NCBI RefSeq assembly: GCF_000149955.1
Contig: NC_030991.1
Span: 3,035,571-3,099,570 of the forward strand
Direction: 5' to 3'
Origin: Fusarium oxysporum f. sp. lycopersici 4287
Lineage: Eukaryota; Ascomycota; Sordariomycetes; Hypocreales; Nectriaceae
DNA: 64,000 nt
The position numbers and the translations under genes were made by a program. Numbering within the stretch: the stretch's first letter is position 1; each line of letters begins with the position of its first letter. Positions 12,200-23,269 of this stretch are shown piece by piece. Under the pieces are notes generated by a model that saw nothing but the letters and a program-made list of their open reading frames with translations, did not search any database and was not told the DNA's origin.

Positions 12200-13790
12200 A
12201 TGAAAGGTTGGAAAATCGGCGTTCAGGTGGTCACCTCCCTGAAGTGCAGCCTACAAAGTATGCCAAATAGGCGATACTTTACGGCGCCGAATATAACGGT
12301 TGTATTATGTTTTGGTTGCCTTCTGGATGCCTTCTTTGCAGCACCCAGCAACACAGGCACACCCCCTACCCCCATCCCCTTCTTCTCCACCCTTTTTTCA
12401 ACCCCCTTTGACAGCATGGCAAGCCCGAAGACTGGGGGCCTGGGGGCAAAGTCCGAGTGCTGTCAGGCAGATTCGGCAGAGCGTGTTTCAATTCATCGAA
12501 TCACTTGAAATCACAACGGCCAAAGTCCCAAAGAATCGCCAATATTTGCTCGTGCAAGTAGCCCGCCTACAAGTAACTGCCAATCAGCACTGACATACAC
12601 TGGCCAAAAGGAACCAGACTGTACAGTTAGAAGGCAGGCGGACCGCGACGTAAAGTGTGTTCGTGTGCCATTTGAAGGATCAGAGATAACTCACGAGGTA
12701 TACGGTCACTCCTACAGAGACAGGGAAGCAACCGATGCCTGGTACCTTGTACTCTGTTTTCCTTTTTTGGGGCACTGCCTGGCCAAACATACACCGAGAG
12801 ATTGAATAATTCGCGCAGGTGGAAGGCTTGTGCAGGGCCTGGTCGTACGAGGCGAGTCTTCGCCGTGTCATCGGTGTCACACAGTCTTCTTTCTTGCCGT
12901 GGGTTCCACAATACGACCTGTCAGCCTCATGCTGCGGTGAGTTGTCCCCTTGCCTAAAAGTGCCTAAAGTAAAGTGCCTATGTCCGGCCCCGAAGCTTTC
13001 TCGGCCGCTATAAACAAAGAGAGGCTTCCTCGGCGATGGAAAAAGAAGGTGTAGTGATGGATAGGTCAGGGGCAAGCTCACGCACAAAAATGTACATCAC
13101 TTTCGAGTGGTCGCGATAATTTAGATTGATTGGGCGATAGAGGAAGCAGGAAGTATCAAGGATGCGTGCAAGGCAAAACGCCTGTAAGTGATCGGAGCCC
13201 AATGGTCACATGCGAGGTGAAAATAGCGGTCGGTTGGGGTCCTTGGGGAAGGTTCGTCCTATTATGTGTTGGTTTCGGGCGTCTGGTAGGTTAGGTGAAT
13301 TATTCTTCTGGGAAGGTGTTGAGGGAACTTGGTGCGCCTGAGGCCGCAATCTTGAGATGAAAGTGGGGTCTGCGGCCGTAGGAAAAAAAAAAATTAATAA
13401 AAACAATAACTTTAAATAAAATTTAAAGTTTAATATATGTAACAACTAATTGTGACGGTGGTTCCCAATTATGGATAAACTAAGCCGTGCTAGGTTTATT
13501 GTTTGCAGATTGCGTAGGGCGTGATGCTGCGCGCTGTCGAAGTGTCACGTCTCTTGATGGTAGATTCAATGCGTGTTAGGCTTAATCAATGTAAAGAAGT
13601 TTTATTGATAGCTGGTGAGCTAGTACCTATGGAAGTGCAAATGAATGTGATCTATATACTGAAGGTGCTTGGTAGTAATCAGTGAGGTCGTTGTGAGATC
13701 GGTGGTGATCACGTCAGGTCAGTACTGACTACAACGGATCAGCTATGGTCACGAATCCTCGGCGCTGATCTGGCTTGGTGAAAGGCGGCG
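12200..13790. other. Intergenic, includes an AT-rich patch
   Basis: No convincing gene. A strongly AT-rich stretch lies at about 13380-13445 (poly-A followed by AAT/TTTAAA repeats). The remaining frames look random. Confidence 0.45.
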
Positions 13791-13791
13791 T

Positions 13792-14682
13792 TTAGAAATG
13801 ACTGTAAAAGCTTCTTGCAAGAGTGTTCTGGGGATCCTCTCGCGACGATACTCGGTTCCAAGCCCATCGCCTCTTGGTCCTACGCGCTAGGATGATGTCA
13901 TAATCGTAGTTTTGGTCGCCGTCGAGTAGAGCATAATTCGTGGTCATGCGCTTCCATTCCGTCTGCCATCTTTTTACGTCTGGGGTTTGAATCTTGACTC
14001 TCTCGTCCTCTGGCAAATTATCGATATCCAAGGACAAGTTGTCAAAAACATCCCACTGATCGTCAAAGTAAATCCCGATAGCTTCAAAAATTTGACAGAA
14101 GGCGGTAATGCCGCTGCGTAACAACTGAAGTATGAGACTGTCATACCCGGTAAACAGATTTTGAAACACTCGATCTGGCTGCCAGTGTTCTTCAAACTCT
14201 TTAGTGGGAAGGCGTTTGGATTTCCAAATGCATTTCTCGCCGGCTCTTAACGATCGCCGAATATCGTCACCCTTTTTGCCAAGAAATATGCGAAAGTTTA
14301 GAATCGTGGGCCGGATGCGGCGCAATTTGAAGACCATATCTCTGCGAGGTGCAAAGGCTTGTGTATGTCTCCGTCGTCGAGGAAGTCCACGGGAGCGTGT
14401 GCATCTCTGCTGTTGATACAAGCACGTGCGATCAGAAAATTGGTAGCCAGGCATGCTGTAAAGTTCCGATGTCGAATATTTTGGCATGAATGTGAAGGCC
14501 GTGTGGACTACACTGAGGCCGCTTGGAATTGAACGGCGAAGGAAGTAAAGCATCAAATCGAAAGGCACAACGAGCTTTCCCGAGATATTGCAGCCTGTGA
14601 GATACAAGAGTAATTCGAAAGAAGGGAAAAGTGATCGTGGAGCGTGGGGATGTTGGACAACTTGAAGCGGAGTTTCAGTCAT
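13792..14682 (-). CDS. Hypothetical protein, unrecognised
   Basis: A frame of 296 codons from ATG at 14682 to the stop at 13792. No family recognised. The first third contains hydrophobic stretches, then an Arg-rich segment (residues about 100-115). The C-terminal 170 residues are more globular: a helical stretch near FQNLFTGYDSLILQLLRSG and an aromatic/acidic segment IYFDDQWDVFDNLSLDIDN. The C-terminal part has better coding character than the N-terminal part, so the 5' end may be misjudged or spliced. A separate short minus-strand frame at 14722-14991 may belong to an upstream exon, but I could not join them with credible splice sites. Confidence 0.35.
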   Translation of the reverse strand: MTETPLQVVQHPHAPRSLFPSFELLLYLTGCNISGKLVVPFDLMLYFLRRSIPSGLSVVHTAFTFMPKYSTSELYSMPGYQFSDRTCLYQQQRCTRSRGLPRRRRHTQAFAPRRDMVFKLRRIRPTILNFRIFLGKKGDDIRRSLRAGEKCIWKSKRLPTKEFEEHWQPDRVFQNLFTGYDSLILQLLRSGITAFCQIFEAIGIYFDDQWDVFDNLSLDIDNLPEDERVKIQTPDVKRWQTEWKRMTTNYALLDGDQNYDYDIILARRTKRRWAWNRVSSREDPQNTLARSFYSHF

Positions 14683-14699
14683 TTCCACAACTTAGAGCC

Positions 14700-16440
14700 C
14701 CTAGCCCATAAATATATTCAATTAAGGGGTTGGTTCTCCGGTATCCCTGCTGGTGTACTCCTGGAAACCCCGAATTCCCAGCCACATTGCAGCTGCTTGT
14801 GACCGCAAAAGCTCACTGGAGTTGTGGCATAGGCTCGTTCGCCTTGACGACGAATTCTTGGCCCAACAGCTAGCCGGTGACGAAGAAAGCGGCGGGGCAG
14901 TGTTCAACGTCACAGACAAATTCGAGGCTATTTCCCAAGGCCGCAGGTTTGAATGCTGCGACACCAAAAACACAAGATACCATTGACCCAACCAGCAACA
15001 AAGGCACGATGAAGGGCTAGTCCTAACTAGGCTAGGCTGGACAGGTCACCGTCTACAATGCCCCAGTATTTCCGCCCTCGACGGATGACAGGCGCCCAAT
15101 CTCAATTATACTGTTCCGCTATTCGTATGAACTGATTTCATCAGGATGCTTGCTATCATCTTTGTTTCATTTCGATCGCCTTTATGACTTCATGATGTTG
15201 CATTGTCGTGCAATGGAAATAGGACACAATGGCCTGGCCCCTGTCAAGGACATCTAGAAAAATCCGATTCGGGTCTTTCCTGTTAGCCAGCGCTTCTCGT
15301 GTACTCAATGCAATGACTAGCTTCAGAGATAACAAGGACTGGTGTGACGAATGTACCACGGTACCGGCCGCACCGTTTCTGACGGAGATGCCGGTGCCGA
15401 CGCGAAACGTGCGCAGTCATTTGAGCCACCTCGTGCTACGCGTCTGATGTGGAATGCATCCGTGGTAAAGCGCGTTCAGAATACGCGAAGTGGGGGAAGG
15501 CGATGGATCACTTACCCCAAAATCAAGACCCCGCCCGCGTCATTTCACATCAGCCCCTCATCGCCTGTGTCGCCCCCATATCATCCTTACAGCAATGTGA
15601 CCCTTGCAGAAGTAGAGAATAAAGGGTTTACAAGCACAAGGTCGCGCAAAAGCTTCCTTCCAAACTTGGACTCGCGCCAGCGTCTTCCACCCCCAGGCAT
15701 TGCTAAACTATGGCCCAGGTGTACCGAGACTGTCAGGCCCCGCTACCATAACGCTTGCTCCACATTTGTCGGAACTACCCTACAGCCGCTCACCATCACC
15801 CCTCTAGCTTGATACTCAACTCTCTCCTGTAAAAATTCTTTCTTGGCACGCACTGTTAGTGCGGTGCTAGGAGCGGGATTTTCTGCAGGCCACGCGACCA
15901 CACAAAAACTGCGGGGACGCTATCGGCTCCCTAACAGCAGTTTTCAGAGAAGGAATTTTGGAGAGTTCGCCTTCTCTGACAACACCTTTGTCGGATCTAA
16001 TGGCGGCACCTCAGAACCAGAACGCCTTAGATATCGGAGGGCGATGCCCCGGGCATTCGTAGCGACATCCTTCCGATCAACGACGCCGATTGCGATGGGT
16101 TTTTCTCCTTTAAAGGCAAGCCGCACCGTCGGCCTCTGATCCCTTCCCGAGGTTTTTCCCTGCCGCCGCGACAGTCGACTACGAGCTACAACTTGGTTAC
16201 TGGAGATTGTGGACTGCGTCAGCAGATGTAGTGATGCGCGAGAGAATTCTGGTCGGTGGAAAAAGTTCGACAATAGATTGCCCTCGAACCCGCTGACGGG
16301 TGACGGGCTTGAGAAATACAGCACCTTTTGTGCCATTGGTATGCTGGATGGTGAAGGAAGCGGGGTATCCTGTACCTAGCTAGCTCAGCACGTCTTTTGC
16401 TCCAGTAGGAGATTTGGCTTCGTTACAGCCACCCAGACGA
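14700..16440. other. Intergenic, no supported gene
   Basis: Small frames on both strands. None shows domains, splice signals or consistent codon use. Confidence 0.45.
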
Positions 16441-16447
16441 AAAATAC

Positions 16448-16480
16448 ACATACATACATACATACATACATACATACATC
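16448..16480 (+). repeat. ACAT microsatellite
   Basis: About eight tandem copies of the tetranucleotide ACAT. Confidence 0.9.
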
Positions 16481-16721
16481 TAGCTTGATACTTGCTGCTT
16501 TGCCAGTCTTTGAACAGAAATGTTCTTCTACGTGTGTTTTCAATGAGTTGTCTCCAGAGACTTGGGGACTCTTTGGCTTGTTCTACAGGTTACTGTACCC
16601 ACTAGGTCTCGAGCGTCAAGTGAAGAAGTGTGGCAATAATACATGCATTACATCCCTTAGTGAGCAAACATATTTGCGTCTCTTTTGCTTCCATTCTTGA
16701 ACCTGTCGCCGTCTCCTTCCG

Positions 16722-18133
16722 TTACTCGATCTTCGTCTCCCAACCGCCTTCGGCTTCGAAGATTTCACCGACCGCTTTACCGACCTCCAAGAGGTGACGG
16801 TCGCGATATCGTGGTGCGACGAGGGAGAGGCCGATGGGCATGCCGTGGTCACCCTTGAAGCCTGGCACATTCAGGACTGGGACATGAAGGCCCTACACGA
16901 TCGTTAGTCATTGTAAGATTCGTACACAGTTTGTCACTTACGCTCCACATCGCGCAAAAAACATGGCTTCCTGTACTCTCCAGACCAACGGGGGCCTCAT
17001 CTGGTACACTCGGCGTGATGATTGCTGCATACTGCGAGGCAATAAAGTCGAAGACAGGCCTCATGGCAGCCAATTTGTCGCTAGCCATCAGTTGCGTCTT
17101 GCGAGTGAAATTGTCGGAGTTCTCGACGTGCTCAATCAAGACTTGGCCGATTTGGTCTTTTCCAACTCTATACTCTGGTAGGAAAGAGGTACGGCCCTCG
17201 GTGTGAAGCCCAATACGATACCACTCTGGCACATCATCGAATGCCGAAGGAAGCTCAAGCTCATGTACTTCTGCGCCATGGGATCTAAGAAGATCTGCAG
17301 CGCGGGCGAGAGCATCTTGGGTTCCAGGACCAGCCATGGGCCAGATGCTCGTCTTACAGATTGCGAAACGTGCCCCTACGATGCCTTGGAAAGAACGATC
17401 CTCGTCTTCGTCATCTTGAAGAGCAAAGACGTCGGCCAGAAGGACCAGATCTTCGACACATCGTCCATACCATCCAAGAGTGTCGTACATCAGAGCGTAT
17501 ATTTTCTGACCCTCGCGAGAGACGGAGTTCCAGGTTGGTTTGAACCCATAAATCCCATTGAATGATGCAGGACGAATCATGGATCCGCCTGTCTGTGTCC
17601 CAAGGGCCACGGGGGCTTGGAAATCGGCAACAGCGGCTCCGGAGCCGCTGGATGATCCGCCCGGAGTGCGTAGAGGGTCATGAGGATTGTGGGTCTTGGG
17701 GCCGACATGGATAGCAGCGAACTCGGTGGTAGTTGTTTTACCTAGCTTGTTAGATGCAAGTGTGCAAGACGTATATAGAACATACCGAAGATAAGGGCAC
17801 CAGCATGACGAAGAATTCGTACAGAAGCGGCATCTGTCGCGGGAAAATGCCCATCGTATAGTGGCGAGTTGAACTGAGTAGGCATGTCTATACAATAATA
17901 AGCCCCCATCTTAGTGTCGGATATAGCCTGGTCAACTTACCTTTCGTGTAAATGACATCCTTCACAGCGATTGGAAGTCCATGAAGAGGTCCTCTCTTTT
18001 TCTTGGGGATCTTATCTAGACGTCTTGCTTCCTGCAGGACCCTCTTCTTGTCCAGGTATGCCCAAGCTTTGACGTCTTCATCGCGTGCCTTGATCCTCTC
18101 AAGTAAAGACTCAGCATACTCTTGGACTGACAT
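16722..18133 (-). CDS. Amidase-signature family enzyme, four exons
   Basis: Minus-strand exons 18133-17941, 17887-17786, 17741-16942 and 16892-16722 give 421 residues. Introns (53, 44 and 49 nt) have GTAAGT, GTATGT and GTAAGT donors, and all phases match. The Lys-cisSer-Ser triad of the amidase signature family is present: Lys58 (IAVKD), Ser128 (GGSSSGS) and Ser152 (GTQTGGSMIRPA), with the usual 24-residue Ser-Ser spacing. The product should hydrolyse an amide; the substrate is not predictable. The C-terminus has the expected NVPGF and HGMPIGLSL segments. The ATG at 18133 is the only in-frame start, yet coding-like sequence continues in the same frame upstream (DPWRLTASEALGKIQADE) to a stop near 18294. 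So the true N-terminus is in a missed exon, or the 5' end has been lost. Confidence 0.85.
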
Positions 18134-18762
18134 CTCATCCGCCTGGATTTTCCCAAGAGCTTCAGAAGCCGTGAGTCTCCATGGATCGATCCGGTCTTTT
18201 CGAGAAGGGATCTTTCTCGGACGGGCGACCGAACCAAATCCATCACTCCGACCTGTTGTCGGGCGAGAGTGTGAATCCTGTTGTACACGCCTTCAAAAAA
18301 CATAACCCGAAAGTCACCTGTTCGACACCCTGGGCTCACGCCTACGAGACTCAATGGCAAAGCGACATCAATTGCACAGCAGGATGAAAGGATCAATCGA
18401 AGGGCTTCGTGAACATAACCCCTACCAATATGAAGGGACAAGGTCATCGTGCTCGCAGACGGAGTACCGCATCTATCCAACACCCAAGGAGGAGGCAAGA
18501 CCAGTAGAGGGGAACACGCACAGCCAAAATATCGTGGACAGGGCGCTTTCATCAGAGGGAGCTCTCATGGAACCGTCAATTATCTGAAGATAAAGTGCTT
18601 GGAGGACTGGAACTCGGCACATTGTCGGTACTCAAGATGACATCAGCGACTTGAGTTCTTTGCCAGATAAGAACGCGGTTGGACGATCTTACATCGAGAG
18701 AGGCCAACGTAGCAGGCCTGAAACTCGACGGCGGACTCCGACATGTCGGTCACAGAACAAAC
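18134..18762. other. 5' extension of the amidase frame, then unassigned sequence
   Basis: From 18134 to about 18290 the minus strand keeps the amidase reading frame open without an ATG. Beyond it I see no clear exon; short minus-strand frames lack recognisable motifs. Confidence 0.4.
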
Positions 18763-19026
18763 CTATGAGTCAACGAAACTCGACCTCCGGTCTACAGCAG
18801 GCTCAATCAGCACGATTGTCAGGAAGGAAATGTCAAGACAAGCTACAGGCAGACTGAAGAGATCATTGAAAGCCATAGCACCAGTCCCAAGCAATATCGG
18901 CCCCCAAGTAATACGCCTGTAAATAGCCGTCGTGAAAGCTACACCTTGATGACCTGAATCCGTACTCGATACCTTCAAGGGCTCGAAGAGTTGAATGAAA
19001 GGGAACTGAGTGGCAATGTTGCACAT
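18763..19026 (-). pseudogene. Fragment with Cys-loop-like and TM2-like patterns (possible ligand-gated channel relic)
   Basis: The 87-residue minus-strand frame contains CNIATQFPFIQLFEPLKVSS, which resembles the Cys-loop FPF segment of pentameric ligand-gated ion channels. It is followed by RR and two hydrophobic stretches ending DISFLTIVLIEPAVDRRSSF, which resembles the TM2 to TM2-TM3 linker of that superfamily. The 60 or so residues normally found between these blocks are missing and the frame ends at a TAG, so it is a relic or one exon of a heavily spliced gene. Together with the exons at 19298-20033 it may be the 3' part of one gene. The family assignment is an inference from pattern order. 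Confidence 0.3.
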
Positions 19027-19297
19027 GTCAAACGAAAGTTTGCGCTTGTCTCACAGGCGATGATGGTCCGTAAATGATATTCGTGGAGTCAGATTGAAAC
19101 AAGTCTGTATGGAGTTATGGAGTTGTCAGCGAACGAGGTCTTGTTACTACTGTAGATCCGGAATGAGCATGTATTCACCGTAGATCGTTACATGATTTGG
19201 GTAATAGCCCATGTAAAGAAATAGATGGCTCCTTAAAGGTGACTGATGCCATATCCGAAATGTCGTTGCTAACACCAACACCTTTACCTCCTTCAAA

Positions 19298-20033
19298 TCA
19301 TACGTTGAAGACATATGTCACAATGAGTCGCATGTTGGTCTCGCTGACTTTATCTATGGCGTCTAGGTCTAAGATGGAAAGCCACCATCGAAGCCCTGGA
19401 TGAGGCGTCAGTTGGAAAGGATTGGGTTGCCAGACGGCATTATCGGATGTGCTGGCTACTAAGAAACAACTATGAGGGGCACACGACAAGACATACGTGA
19501 TATCAACGTCGTTATTGTAGAATCGAGTTCTGCCAATAAACCACTTAAACCTATCCACAATTTCCTTCAAATGTGCGGTAGGGCATGTACTCGTCCACCT
19601 TCCCCGTCAAACCAGCTATCTAGCCTTAGAGTATACCTCCTTCAAGTATTCTTCCCATTCACCTCCTTCCCCTTCGACAAACTCACCAGATTTATTTCTC
19701 GTTTCCACTGCCTTGATGCCATAACCGCCTTCAAAGCCATTTGCACGTCCCAATACAACAGGTATGAAAGTTAAATGTCCAGGACACTTCTCCTTACATC
19801 TCATTATATGACAGGTACGTTGATAAATGGAAGTATGAATTATCTCATTGTAATAGAAGTGTTTGTGTTTGGACTTGTTCTAGTTAGCACATGGGCTTGG
19901 TAGGCAAAGAGGTTGGAGTGTGTCTTACACAGGCGAATCCGACTGTCATCCCCTTGCTTTCAGCATTTTCGACTTCTTGAGCGAACTGTTTCTCAAGTTC
20001 TTCTTTAGACTTTTTTTGGTCTTTATCGCTCAT
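19298..20033 (-). CDS. Small multi-exon gene, possible channel-like C-terminal segment
   Basis: Exon 1 is 20033-19929 (35 codons, charged N-terminus MSDKDQKKSKEELEKQ). A 55-nt intron has a GTAAGA donor and a CTAAC branch (acceptor at 19874). Exon 2 runs from 19873, with CPGHLTFIPVVLGRANGFEGG, to a TGA-free stretch ending at 19616 if unspliced. A phase-0 GTATAC intron from within LKE to the AG before EIVDRFKWFIGRTRF would join it to the frame ending at 19298. That last part contains LSILDLDAIDKVSETNMRLI, a pattern like the first beta strand of pentameric ligand-gated channel ectodomains. The exon 1-exon 2 join is well supported; the downstream joins are tentative. No database family is certain. 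Confidence 0.45.
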
Positions 20034-20142
20034 TTTCTGCACAGCGGAATCTCGTTACAGAATAATGTAGAAACTAGATTGATTTAAAGAGTTGCTGCTT
20101 AAATGTGAGCATGCGTACCGACTTGAAGTGGAACATCGGTGC

Positions 20143-20152
20143 CTTTATATAT
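20143..20152 (-). promoter_or_regulatory. TATA box for the small multi-exon gene
   Basis: On the minus strand this reads ATATATAAAG, about 110 nt upstream of the ATG at 20033. It is a typical core promoter position and supports the gene being, or having been, real. Confidence 0.5.
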
Positions 20153-20159
20153 TGGATGG

Positions 20160-20980
20160 CTACAGGTAAAGGATGACGTTGCTACGAAGGGTGAAATATA
20201 AAACGCAGATTCGCACCCCCAGATGACACTGCAACTGGAAGCGACGTTAGGAACGTGATCCGGTATGGTAGTGTCACTGTGTGGTTGCAAATGATAGGTC
20301 ATTGACAAGGATGTCGCGCGGAACAGAGTCCATCCGCCTCAACCAGGAGCATTGAAGAATTTGGAGGCAGAATTTAGCGCTCTGGATCAGGCGCCACTGC
20401 GCATGTCCACCTGTGAGTCAACGGCCTGTCAGTCAAGGCAGGAGATGTATCAATAACGAGCGTCTGTGCAGAGCGATCCAGGTCCAGGCCGAGCCACCTT
20501 TCAACCCTTATAATACACTACCGATAGGGTGGCGATCCGATAGGCTCGGAGTGATTATTCTGTAGTGGATCCTGGGGTTTCAGCGGCATGTTTAACAGCG
20601 AAGTGTGCTAACCCTTGAAGTGTGACGTGACAACCAATTCGTAAAGTGGGTATAATGGCAAAAATCATTGAGATCTAAGCTCCGTTCTAGAGACTACAAG
20701 GCCGGGGGGACGAAAAGCAACAAATTTCAGGATAGTCCTGGATCCCTGTACTGCTGAAGTCAGACAGTCGGTAAACTTTGAGGCCTGACACAGGCCTGCC
20801 AGCACATACGTGAAGCACATAGCGAGAGTTCAGGATCGTGGCGTGCCATACAAAAAATGCGGCTCTGCAAAGGAAACATCAGTCTGACACCGTGCCTTGA
20901 CGGCCGGCATTGGCATTTTTCGTGATATAGATAGTAGTATATACGAGAAACAGACTCTTGTAAGTATTCTCATAGCGTGC
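20160..20980. other. Intergenic, no gene seen
   Basis: No coding signal. It precedes the first copy of the diverged 600-bp repeat. Confidence 0.45.
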
Positions 20981-20989
20981 TTTCATTGG

Positions 20990-21570
20990 GATATGTCGAA
21001 AAGAGTCTGAAGACATGACTTGAAACATGTGCAAGATACACGATGAGCCGCTTGACAGTGTCGTGCTCTCATCCATGGCGTACTGACGAGGCCAAAAGGA
21101 AATAGTAGAAGCCTGGCCGCGAAGCAGAGCCTCATCCCTCTTGATAGTCCTCCGTTTGTTGTTTCTTCACCGCTCCATGGATGACTGGTTGAGGATCCCT
21201 TGCTACAATTGACGTGTAACAATGTGGCCAATTGGCGGTTGGAAAAGGTGACGGACAGCCTGACTCTGGCGTAGGTCGCTCGCAACGAGACAGCAAGCAA
21301 AAGCTCTGGGTGAAGGACAGGGGCAGCAACATCGGCCGCATCTACAAAGGTCGACCTTGCAAAAAGTCCACACACACGAGACTTCTGTGTCCCAGGATCC
21401 TGCGGCCTCAACTTGGAAGCGCGTAACTGAGGCCAGAAGTGCAGGCTGGCCTTAGAGTCAGTGAGAACTATCAAGCTGTAGCTGCATTTGTGACCCAGCA
21501 AAGTTGTAGGCGTGTCGAGATGGATCATGATCTTCGAAGCTGTACAAACTCTTGAACTTCAGTATCATCG
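20990..21570 (+). repeat. Copy 1 of a diverged interspersed repeat (about 600 bp)
   Basis: Shares long collinear similarity with 22620-23265, for example the blocks GAGGCCAAAAGGAAATAGTA (21087 region) and CCGTTTGTTGTTTCTTCACC (21151 region), both found again near 22714 and 22778. The divergence is mainly transitions. No terminal repeats or coding capacity could be defined; long minus-strand frames here are probably fortuitous. Confidence 0.75.
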
Positions 21571-21599
21571 AGAGAAGCATGTGAAACGCAAAGAGAAGA

Positions 21600-22610
21600 C
21601 ATCAGTGTCATGCGCACAGAAGCGTAACGAGAGGAGGTACCCTGAGGCGGCTGCCAAGTACGCAATAGTTTAGGTGGTGACTGGGATTTTGCATGAACAA
21701 GGGTTCTTCCGTTTCCCTCGGAGTCCTCCACAATTCGGGCCCTAGTTTGCGCCCCGTTAATAGCATCTGGTGGCGGGAGACGTCCAATAATGAGGATCTA
21801 TTTGAGCTAGCTGAGGTCCGTGTTTGCTCTGGATCCTTGTTGCATATATTACAACGGGTTGCAAAGGCGGGACTGGTAGCCTGCAACGTGGCTGGTAAGG
21901 CCTTTAAATTGACAACCATGAACCCCTGAAGCGCCACATGCGTCGTCAAGCTTGGCACTGGACCGTGCCAAATTGGTTTGTATAATCCCTGGAGTCATTT
22001 TGGTAAACAAGGGTGCTATGAGCCCGGAAGGTTATGGAAACGCCAGTTTGCATTGCATCCCGTCCCTGCTCGCGCTAACTTGAGACTGACTAGACATGCC
22101 CTCAGATGAGCCGCGGTGCTCATACTTTGGATGCGCCAGTCTGCAGCAAAACCAACAGTGGAAGCATCGCTTATGCAGTATTTCCTTAACCAAGAACATG
22201 GAAGCTAGATACCAGGCATCAGCGCGAAAGACGGGAGAGAAGCAGGAGTGAAGGGACAACAGATCGTCAGTTCTATGGACGCTATTGTAACTAGGACATT
22301 CGTCTGGTGGCTCGAGAGTGCTCGGATATCTTGATATGTACACCGGTTACAAGGACGAACAAACTGTATATGCCTTGATGATTTAATCGAGACCGCTTTG
22401 GCGGCCTCATCAATCATACAGTTACAAACAACCAGTAAAATCGATGTAGTGTGCACACCGCAAGTAGCTGACCATGGAAGTATTGGCGAACTTGGCATGT
22501 CTGATATGTAGCCAGATAATTCAGTGCCATTAATAGAAGTCCATGAAGCGGAAAGAGGGGATTACAGGGATAGGACAAGCTCTGGCAGCTGTCAAGCACA
22601 CAACAGCCCT
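21600..22610. other. Spacer between the two repeat copies
   Basis: No convincing gene; short frames on both strands only. Confidence 0.4.
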
Positions 22611-22619
22611 GCGGCAGGG

Positions 22620-23265
22620 GTACGATATGAAACTGGGTTCAGCAGTAAAAATATGCGGGATACACAATGAGTTGGTTGATAGCGCTGTGCTCTTATCCAC
22701 GGCGCAATGATGAGGCCAAAAGGAAATAGTACAAGTCCGGTAACAAATCAGAGCCTCATCCCTCTGAATAGTCATCCGTTTGTTGTTTCTTCACCGCTCC
22801 GCTGATATCTGACTGAGGCCCCCGTGCTAGAGTTGATGTGTGACAATACGAACACCTAGCGGCTGAAATTAGGATCAAGAATGGGAATTTTCTTGAAAGC
22901 TAACATGCTGATGCTGACGTAGGTCGCTTGTGCTGCGGCAGTGAGCAAAGGCTCCGGGGTGGAAGAGGCGTAGCAAAATCGGTTGCATCTGCAGAGACCA
23001 ACCTTGCGTAGAGTCCACAGACACGACACTTCCGTATCCCGGAACCTACGGTCTTAAATTGGAGTCGCGTAGGCGATGCCAGTAGTGCAGGCTGGTGCTA
23101 GAGTCAGTGAAAGGTTTTAAAGCTGCAGCCGCATTTGACCCAGCGGTGCTCTGAGCTTGTAAAGATGGATCCAGCGAAGCCTGATCTGATCTACCATGTT
23201 AGATAATAATTAACAGGATACTGGTGTTCTGAGGCCATCGAAGCGGCACAAACTGTTGAACATAA
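22620..23265 (+). repeat. Copy 2 of the diverged interspersed repeat
   Basis: Same orientation as the copy at 20990-21570, about 1.6 kb downstream. It carries the same order of blocks, with an extra segment of about 50 bp near its 3' end (23190-23240). Confidence 0.75.
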
Positions 23266-23269
23266 GTCT

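Noticed and set aside
12680..13087. 135-codon minus-strand ORF as a gene
   Set aside because: Composition looks random, with no motif, and it lies in the upstream flank of the Est1-type gene with overlapping frames of similar length.
14722..14991. Upstream exon of the 13.8-14.7 kb hypothetical gene
   Set aside because: No phase-compatible donor and acceptor pair could be found to join it.
20983..21528. 181-codon minus-strand ORF as a gene
   Set aside because: It lies within the diverged repeat; the second copy at 22620-23265 does not keep an equivalent frame.
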